DNA from: Mixophyes australis
Lineage: Eukaryota > Chordata > Amphibia > Anura > Limnodynastidae
Direction of reading: 5' to 3'
Assembly: GCA_036250195.1 (NCBI GenBank)
Contig: JAVHZZ010000004.1
Coordinates: 165,459,869-165,523,868, forward strand
DNA length: 64,000 nucleotides
Shown here: positions 56,766-64,000 of the stretch, one piece after another
Layout of the letters: the number at the start of each line of letters is the position of its first letter
Numbering within the stretch: the first letter of the stretch is position 1
Translations under genes and position numbers: made by a program
Notes under the pieces: generated by a model
Told to the model about the DNA's origin: nothing
Database searches by the model: none
Seen by the model: only the letters and a program-made list of their open reading frames with translations

Positions 56766-58896
56766 TAATAAATGTAATAAATTTTGTCACAATACCAGTG
56801 CTTATTATTAAGGATTTCACTTACTGGCTCCACCTGGGGGTTGATCAGTTTTATATACACAACTTTCTTGATAATCACTTATTTCTCTCTATGTTTTAAT
56901 ATTCCACTACTGTGCATCAAGGGTAATTATATGCTAGGGGAATAACCATTAATTGTTTTTAAGAATATAAATAATAAAGATGTAAAACCATGTATTTTAT
57001 AATTTCTCAAATAGGATAGGATTCTTGTGTTCACATCTTTTCTCCCATTCCCATATTTGCTAGTGAGAAGAGCACCCCTTCACCTATACTAACAATATAA
57101 TAAGAACACAGGGATGAGGATAGTCCTGAACCTGTGCAAATTTTTTTTTCTTCTTTTTATGTGACAAATCAGGGTAACACAGGCAGAATGGAGGATAAAG
57201 CATAGACCAGAGGCAGGCTTGGCTGGGTGGCATATGACCCCCAGGTCAGTCCCATAGTGGGCTGCCTTGGACTGGGTCACTAGTCCATCTTCATTTTTTT
57301 CCTTTTAAAATAGGCTGCTGAGTCAAGTCTTGCACCCCTGGCTAAAATTTGCCAACACTCCCCTGGTATATACTGACAATATAGTGCAATTTAAATTTCC
57401 CCAAATGGCCACAAAATGGCCCTTTTTAAAAACAATTATCCTTTTTTTAAAAAATGCTTTCATATTGCATTCTACAGAGTTTGGATAGAATGCGACTCAG
57501 GTACAGAGACAATGTGGGAATATTGCATTACACCAAGCACATAGAGTAAATTAACAAGTAACCTGGTTTTCTACTATCTCAAGACTAAAGCATTAACAAT
57601 TAATATATTTACATACTACTGTATAACTTTTCAATTTTGATAAGCAAACAAGCAATATTCTGTGCTCAACACTTTTAAAGCACATACAACAACTAATAAT
57701 GTTTCAGAAAATATATAACCTAAACTACCAATAATAATGTCCTAATGTACTGTATGTAAAATACTAGTAAAATACTTTTAACAGGAGTTGTCTGGAAAGT
57801 GATGCCAGTAAGCCTGTACAGATAAAGCAATCTGATCATATGATAATGAAATATAAAAAAAAATGTTAAACAAATACAAACCAAACACATTGCACTATAT
57901 ACTGGTACACATTTTAAATAAGTAAAACATGTTAAAATGTGATAAAACTCAGAGAATAATGAGAACTACACTGAAAAAGATAACATCGGTCCACCGCATC
58001 GGGTAATTTTTCAGGCTAACAACTGTCTCTATATTTTACAGGATATTTTGAAAGACAGATGTGCTTGGAACACTTATTCATCAAATGATGTCATTAGAAA
58101 AGCTGCTGGCAGATAACAAAGAGTGTTGACCCACTCAATGACTGAAGGAAAAATACATCCTAGGAACTTAGGAAATCCTTAGTGGGGCCAAGGCAATTAT
58201 GTCATGGTTACTCATTAAGGGAACTTCAAGATAGTTTCTCCTTTGTTAATGCTATTGATAAAAGGCCTTGATGTTCTGAAGAGGTATGTGTGATGTAATT
58301 AAACAGAAAGCTAAAAACAAATATATTGGGTTAATTAGTTGAAAGAACACACTAGAATCTGTGTTTTTAAGTCTCATTCATATCCATGAACTAATTGAGA
58401 TAGCAATATATAGACTGCTTATAACCATACTGAAGCAAAATCCTTGTAGAACGAGAAAAAAGTGAGAGAGAAGCCATAGACATCTCTTAGACCAGCACTG
58501 ATAGGCTGCAATCTTGAAAGGGTAAAATCTGGAATTGATGCTGGCTGCTGCCAGATTTTAATTAAGTGCTAGATTCATAAGACAGTCAGCTGAACCTATT
58601 AATATAGTTACCGATGAGACAGGATCTTCCCTTTGTGGTTTCTCAATACCCCCTTCTGTATCACCAGAACCACTCCCAGATATGCTAATATTAATAAGAG
58701 GGTTGCAAAAAAATATGGAAAACTGACTGTTGTTTCACAGGTTTGCTCAGCTTTATTGACCACCAATTAATGGATTTCTCTTGAGCATGGATTATCCAAA
58801 AGAGAGGAATGCTAGAGGTTTAATGGATGGTGGTAAATTAAGGGCAAAGTTAAATGACAAAAATGGCTGAAATTATCTCACAAAGTAGTTAAAGAA
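56766..58896. other. No recognisable gene; one small MITE
   Basis: AT-rich DNA. The MITE candidate at 57208-57365 is listed separately. Confidence 0.5.
57208..57365. mobile_element. Candidate hAT MITE, duplication GCATAGAC/GTATATAC
   Basis: The ends are CAGAGGCAGGCTTGGC and, inverted, CAGGGGAGTGTTGGCA. Flanking octamers match at 6 of 8. Short and diverged. Confidence 0.5.
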
Positions 58897-58904
58897 ATTA
58901 TAGG

Positions 58905-59208
58905 CAGGGGTGGAATTATAGTGGGTGATGGGGGGGATGGATACAGGACCCAGAGATGAGGGGTGCCCGACAATAGCTGGTAAACCCACTTCCATGGCCT
59001 GGCTTACCTTGAGGCCCCCTGTCAGTAGAGCAGGGGAAGGTCTCTTCTAAACATGTGGCAGTACAATCGCCAGTCCATACATACACAAAAAAGCCTCCTA
59101 CTCTGCTATATTGAAACCAGAGAGAGGGACCTTGGAAGCAGGGACAGCAACGGTAGGTCCCTACCAAAATTTTTCTATGGGGCCCGGCAATTAACATTTC
59201 CGCCTCTG
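58905..59208. mobile_element. hAT MITE, duplication ATTATAGG/ATTTTAGG
   Basis: The left end is CAGGGGTGGAATTATAG and the inverted right end is CAGAGGCGGAAATGTTA. Flanking octamers at 58897-58904 and 59209-59216 match at 7 of 8. 304 bp; the 93-codon minus-strand ORF inside has no domain. Confidence 0.8.
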
Positions 59209-59216
59209 ATTTTAGG

Positions 59217-60020
59217 CATTTAAAATATTATTTAAGTTTCAAGACTCAATATTCATATTTTAGCATACAGTAATTATACAAAATCTTAAAATTATTTAAC
59301 AAATTTCATGCAGCAAAATCTTTAGAATATTAAATAGTGCATATCAGTATACTTCTAGCAGACAATAATGTATTTTTAAATGTTCTGTGTCAATCTCAGA
59401 ATTAAATTAAAGCATATATTGTGAAAACAGAATAATTTGTTTTCTACTAATTTAGCAATGAACATACTATATGTGAAAGAAAAATCTATTAAGTAAAAGA
59501 GTGTTGCTGCCCTCCAATGTGAAATATAGAAAACTGCACATTATGATACTTAAAGACTAATTCCACTTTCTAATAAATGTCTTTAAATATTAACTTAAAT
59601 TTAATTTAATGATGAGTGTCCTTGTATTCATGAACCGTTTGCGATGATTCTGCCATTTTTGTCTTCTGTCATAAATGCATTTCCATGTCCAAAAACCAAG
59701 AGTTACTGTAAAATGTTATTACTTGTGTGGGATAAAATTGTGGAATGAAGGAGGCAGGTCTACATTACATTTGTCAGCTCCGTTTCATCAGTGGTTCCAC
59801 CTTGCACAAAGGAAGGGGTCTCTTTTTTAGAAATTGGAAATTGTTTTAAATTATCTGATTGGCTATAGGTTATTCTACTCCCACCGCACACTTAAAAACA
59901 GAAAACATAACAGACAGAGGAGATGAATTGTGACATTACAGATGTCTTCTGGACCCAGCCTCATCCGTCCTGAAACACATAATATGGTTCTCGTTCTCAG
60001 GGCTAGTAGAGGTCACATAC
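59217..60020. other. No recognisable exon; would be intron or flank of MPV17
   Basis: I looked here on the minus strand for the last MPV17 exon (the NSYLSWK region) and did not find it. Confidence 0.4.
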
Positions 60021-60073
60021 CTGTGATATAGAGGGATGAAGTAAAAATTTGCCACCTACACCGCCGGCCAAAT
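60021..60073 (-). pseudogene. mpv17: MPV17 exon 6 remnant, shortened and with a stop codon
   Basis: The minus strand encodes IWPAV, a TAG, then VANFYFIPLYH and the first two bases of an Arg codon, followed by a donor AG|GTATGT. From memory the human counterpart is LWPAVQLANFYLVPLHYR, so TAG replaces a Gln codon. The exon ends in phase 2, as in human. The human exon is 86 bp; here only the last 53 bp remain and the first 11 codons (DYPDALITNYY in human) are replaced by a pyrimidine-rich stretch ending TTCTTATAG that mimics an acceptor. MPV17 is a four-helix inner mitochondrial membrane protein needed for mtDNA maintenance. Either this copy is a pseudogene or the assembly is wrong here. Confidence 0.7.
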
Positions 60074-60579
60074 CTATAAGAAGCCAAAATGTAAAAGTAA
60101 AAGGACAAATTACAGTACAGAGACAGGAGAAGGACGTACCATACGGGAGAGACAGAGGTGTAGTCAGGAGCACAGTACAAAGACAGGAGAAGGACGTACC
60201 ATACGGGAGACACAGAGGTGTAGTTAGGAGAACAGAGACAGGAAAAGGACGTACCATACGGGAGACACAGAGGTGTATTCAGGAGCACAGTACAGAGACA
60301 GGAGTAGGACGTACCATACGGGAGACACAGAGGTGTAGTCAGGAGCACAGTACAGAGACAGGAGTAGGACATACCATACGGGAGACACAGAGGTGTAGTC
60401 AGGAGCAGAGTACAGAGACAGGATAAGGACGTACCATATGGGAGACACAGAGGAGTAATCAGTAGCAAAGTACAGAGACAGAAGAAGGACGTACCATATG
60501 GGAGACACAGAGGTGTAGTCAGGAGCACAGTACAGAGACATAAGAAGGACGAGCCATACAGGAGACACAGAGGTGTAGT

Positions 60580-60974
60580 CAGGCCCGGCGCTCCCATTAG
60601 GCAAGGTTAGGCCTAGGGCGCCGGGCTCTGGAGGGCGCCACAGAATTCTAAAAGACTTTAAAACTGTGCGGCGACCGCTGACCATACCTGTCACGGCCGC
60701 CGCACAGCATTCAGATGCACAGGGAGGGGGGAAAAGGCTATTTTGTCACCACCGCCGCCTCTCTGCTCTGTCTCCTCCCCTCCACTTACTAGTGTCAGTG
60801 AGTGGAGGGGAGGAGACGGAGCAGAGAGGCGGCGGTGGTGAGACAAGGTAAGAAGAGGAGGGAGGAGGGCGGCGATTTTTGCAGGGGGGGGGGGCGGCGA
60901 TTTTTGCGGGGGGGGGGGGGGCGGCGATTTTTTAAAAAATGCCTAGGGCGCCGTGGACCCTAGCACCGGCCCTG
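60580..60974. mobile_element. Foldback hAT MITE inside the minisatellite, perfect duplication GGTGTAGT
   Basis: The ends are CAGGCCCGGCGCT and, inverted, CAGGGCCGGTGCT. Identical octamers GGTGTAGT lie at 60572-60579 and 60975-60982. That octamer is part of the minisatellite unit, so a tandem unit is itself the target site. The interior is GC-rich with a 40-bp inverted repeat and two G runs. It has no coding capacity. Confidence 0.85.
60747..60840 (+). other. 40-bp inverted repeat, 14-nt spacer, in MITE
   Basis: 60747-60786 and 60801-60840 pair with one mismatch (CACCACCGCCGCCTCTCTGC and its inverse at the outer ends). It would form a very stable hairpin in RNA or single-stranded DNA. Confidence 0.93.
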
Positions 60975-63042
60975 GGTGTAGTCAGGAGCACAGTACAGAG
61001 ACAGGAGAATGACGTACCATACGGGAGACACAGAGGTGGTCAGGAGCACAGAGACAGGAGAGGACGTACCCATATGGGAGACACAGAGGTGCAGTCAGGA
61101 GCTAAGTACAGAGACAGGAGAAGGACGTACCATACAGCAGACACAGAGGTGCAGTCAGGAGTACAGTACAGAGACTGGAGAAGGACGTACCATATGGGAG
61201 ACACAGAGGTGCAGTCAAGAGCAAAGTACAGAGACAGGAAAAGGACGTACTATATGGCAGACACAGATGTGTAGTCAGGAGCACAGTACAGAGACAGGAG
61301 AAGGACGTACCATATGGCAGACACAGAGGTGCAGTCAGGAGCAAAGTAAAGAGACAGGAGTAGAACGCACCATATGGCAGACACAGAGGTGTAGTCAGGA
61401 GCACAGTACAGAGACAGGAGGAGGACGTACCATATGGGAGACACAGAGGTGTAGTCAGGAGCACAGTACAGAGACAGGAGGAGGACATATCATACTGCAG
61501 ACAGAGAGGTGTAGTCAGGAGCACAGAGACAGGAGAAGGAGGTACCATACGGCAGACACAGAGGTGTAGTCAGGAGCACAGAGACAGGAGAAGGACGTAC
61601 CATACGGCAGACACAGAGGTGTAGTCAGGAGCACAGTACAGAGACAGGAGGAGGACGTACCATACGGCAGACACAGAGGTGTAGTCAGGAGCACAGTACA
61701 GTGACAGGAGAAGGACGTACCATACGGGAGACACAGAGGTGTAGTCAGGAGCACAGTACAGAGACGGGAGGAGGACGTACCATACGGGAGACATAGAGGT
61801 GTAGTCAGGAGCACAGAGACAGGAGAAGGACGTACCATACGGGAGACACAGAGGTGTAGTCAGGAGCACAGTACAGAGACAGGAGAAGGACGTGCCATAC
61901 GGCAGACACTAAGGTGTAGTCAGAAGCACAGTACAGAGACAGGAGAAGGACATACCATACGGGAGACACAGAGGTGTAGTCAGGAGCACAGAGACTGGAG
62001 AAGGACGTACCATACGGGAGACACAGAGGTGTAGTCAGGAGCACAGTACAGAGACAGGAGAAGGACGTGCCATACGGCAGACACTAAGGTGTAGTCAGGA
62101 GCACAGTACAGAGACAGGAGAAGGACATACCATACGGGAGACACAGAGGTGTAGTCAGGAGCACAGAGACTGGAGGACATACCATACGGGAGACACAGAG
62201 GTGTAGTCAGTAGCACAGAGACAGGAGAAGAACGTACCATACGGGAGACACAGAGGTGTAGTCAGGCGCACAGTACAGAGACAGGAGGACGAACCATATG
62301 GCAGACACAGAGGTGTAGTCAGGAGCACAGTACAGAGACAGGAGAAGGACGTACCATACGGGCTACACAGAGGTGTAGTCAGGAGCACAGAGACAGGAGA
62401 AGGACGTACCATACGGGAGACACAGAGGTGTAGTCAGGAGCACAGTACAGAGACAGGAGGACGAACCATATGGCAGACACAGAGGTGCAGTCAGGAGAAA
62501 AGTACAGAGACAGGGGGAGGACGAACCAGACGGGAGACACAGTGGTGTAGTCAGGAGCACAGTACAGAGACTGGAGGATGAACCATATGGCAGACACAGA
62601 GGTGTAGTCAGGAGCACAGTACAGAGACAGGAGGAGGACGTACCATATGGCAGACACAGAAGTGCAGTCAGGAGCAAAGTACAGAGACATGGGGAGGACG
62701 TACCAGACGGGAGACACAGTGGTGTAGTCAGGAGCACAGTACAGAGACAGGAGAAGGACGTACCATACGGGCTACACAGAGGTGTAGTCAGGAGCACAGA
62801 GACAAGAGTAGGATGTACCATACGGGAGACAGAGAGGTGCAGTCAGGAGTACAGTACAGAGACAGGAGGAGGACGTACCATACGGGAGACACAGAGGTGC
62901 AGTCAGGAGCACAGTACAGAGACAGGAGAATGACGTACCATACAGGAGACACAGGGGTGCAGTCAGGAGCACATTACAGAGACAGGAGGAGGACGTACCA
63001 TACGGCAGACACAGAGGTGCAGTCAGGAGCACAGTACAGAGA

Positions 63043-63442
63043 GGATAGATATCAGACTGTGCTATACAGAAGGTGTAATCAGGAATTGGGGCTTACAGAC
63101 AATAAAAGAAACCTACATAATGCTGTAAACTTACGTAGTAATTTGTGATTAAAGCGTCTTTATAATCCTGTAATAAGAATGTAGAGAGCTGAAATCAATA
63201 AGCTGTCACTTTCCTGCACTCTAATTTAGAGTTTTATGACAGATACAGTATGACTCAAAAGAGTTTGACATTGGGATCTCCAGCAAATCTTTCATAATTA
63301 ATGAATTTAAGCACAGAGTGCTTCTTCTAACCTTATAACTACAGAAGAAGCAGCGAGATAAGGACATCAGATGGTCCGATATAACGTTATATCAGGTGTC
63401 ACTAAAAGGGGCTCTGTACACGTCATTATGTATATATAGATT
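63043..63442. other. MPV17 intron DNA, no exon found
   Basis: I looked on the minus strand for MPV17 exon 5 (the [20 protein letters not shown] region in human) and did not find it. Confidence 0.5.
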
Positions 63443-63592
63443 CCCAAGCAGCGCAGCACCGATCCCTACTCCAGAACCCAAGCAGCACAGCACCGATCCC
63501 TACTCCAGACCCCAAGCAGTACAGCACCGATCCCTACGCCAGACCCCAAGCAGCACAACACCGATCCCTACTCCAGACCCAAGCAGCACAAG
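63443..63592 (+). repeat. Tandem repeat, 34-bp unit, about 4.4 copies
   Basis: CCCAAGCAGCACAGCACCGA then TCCCTACTCCAGAC repeats at 63443, 63477, 63511, 63545 and 63578. It lies in the MPV17 intron just downstream of exon 4. Confidence 0.95.
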
Positions 63593-63677
63593 ACTTATTC
63601 CTCCATCTCCACAACAAGCTACTGGGGCCAGGACCAGAACATTGTGTTTATTTATCACAGGAATCACCCATTCTTAC

Positions 63678-63770
63678 CTGGTCCACTAGCATCTTCTTTA
63701 GGGCTACAGACTTACTGCTTCCAGAAATAAGACCATCAAGGACTTTGTACCAACCTCCGACAACAGGCCC
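63678..63770 (-). CDS. mpv17: MPV17 exon 4 (internal coding exon)
   Basis: The minus strand has an acceptor (pyrimidine-rich, TCTCTCTCAG), a 93-bp open exon and a donor (CAG|GTAAGA). It encodes GPVVGGWYKVLDGLISGSS then KSVALKKMLVDQ, 31 residues. From memory the human exon is also 93 bp, in phase 0 at both ends, with GPVVGGWYKVLDRF and DALKKMLLDQ, so length, phase and conserved residues all agree. This segment covers the second transmembrane helix region and adjoining loop of the mitochondrial inner membrane protein MPV17. Earlier exons would lie right of the window; the next exon (5) was not found between here and 60073. A relative such as MPV17L2 or PXMP2 is less likely given the GPVVGGWYKVLD match. 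Confidence 0.85.
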
Positions 63771-64000
63771 CTGAGAGAGAAGAGACAGTTCTACAATAGG
63801 GACATTCATCATGAACATAAACCATCTCCAACAACACTATTCCCAACCTCTACACTAGGTTACCAATTCTCCCATCCACATCTCAATCTTATCACTTATA
63901 AGTAACTTCTGGTATAAATTTACTTACAGTAAAAAATAGCGCAGGGCGCTTATTTATATAATTATAAATGCACTTATTTGTTATATTATGTATATTTTGG
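63771..64000 (-). other. MPV17 intron 3 (part)
   Basis: Pyrimidine/AT-rich DNA upstream of exon 4 on the minus strand. No further exon before the window ends. Confidence 0.5.

Larger units (their letters stand above)
60112..63042 (+). repeat. Minisatellite, 60-bp unit, about 43 copies
   Basis: Units read GTACAGAGACAGGAGAAGGA, CGTACCATACGGGAGACACA, GAGGTGTAGTCAGGAGCACA. Many units are exactly 60 bp. A common 55-bp variant lacks GTACA, and shorter variants lack bases around GGAGAAGG. The array is split by a MITE at 60580-60974. Since 60 is a multiple of 3, several frames on both strands stay open (20-residue repeats on the minus strand). It lies in the intron between the two recognised MPV17 exons. 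Confidence 0.97.

Noticed and set aside
59930..60020. Plus-strand exon beginning ATGTCTTCTGGACCC
   Set aside because: Short frame without donor support or homology; the minus-strand MPV17 reading of the adjacent bases is stronger.
60013..63032. Many ORFs with 20-residue repeats, possible repeat protein or cysteine-rich secreted protein
   Set aside because: The 60-bp unit forces repeated peptides on both strands. Unit-length changes and a MITE break any single frame, and there is no start context or splice pattern.
60112..63042. CRISPR-like array
   Set aside because: Units are contiguous, with no unique spacers, and the DNA is vertebrate.

Overview
The window looks like non-coding, transposon-rich nuclear DNA of a vertebrate, most likely an anuran amphibian. 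The grounds are V-SINEs and CR1/L2-type LINE ends with the GCGCTATATAAATAAA-(ATG)n tails I associate with frog genomes, a Tc1 element of a vertebrate type, a vertebrate chromodomain Ty3/gypsy element, many hAT MITEs, and two exons of a vertebrate gene. I cannot name the species. No complete host gene is present. The only host coding sequence I recognise is MPV17 on the minus strand at the right edge: an intact 93-bp exon at 63678-63770 and a damaged exon remnant at 60021-60073. The intron between them holds a 2.9-kb minisatellite.

Layout: 1-2728 is the 5' half of a BED-finger hAT transposon (minus strand) carrying a palindromic MITE. 3963-4317 is a V-SINE. 6333-7748 is a hAT MITE with minisatellites, followed at 7826-9225 by a broken Tc1 element. 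12545-14225 is another hAT MITE with a perfect target duplication. 16788-25778 is a second copy of the BED-hAT, bounded by a perfect 8-bp duplication. Nested in it are a V-SINE, a chromodomain Ty3/gypsy element, a 25-bp-stem hairpin and an antisense 18S rRNA fragment. 26789-44510 is old, AT-rich DNA with V-SINEs, LINE 3' ends, a hammerhead-like motif, a gypsy-type LTR with 150-bp internal repeats and small MITEs. 45971-47095 and 55349-56757 are two oppositely oriented hAT-like elements full of 21-23-bp repeats. 48115-48820 is another hAT MITE. 50568-55141 is a third BED-hAT copy, rearranged into an inverted repeat and again ending in an 18S rRNA fragment. 57208-59208 holds two small MITEs. 60112-63042 is the 60-bp minisatellite, split by a foldback MITE.

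Nothing here works as a pathway. The elements are related by nesting and by parentage. The BED-hAT family has three copies. The V-SINEs appear to share a 3' tail with the LINEs, which probably mobilised them. The MITEs all end in CAG...CTG with 8-bp duplications. The best candidates for something new are the 18S rRNA segment carried by the BED-hAT family, the near-identical LTRs around a coding-dead gypsy element, the hairpin in the hAT 3' region, the inverted-repeat hAT copy, and the disrupted MPV17 locus. All family calls are from motif reading, without database searches.
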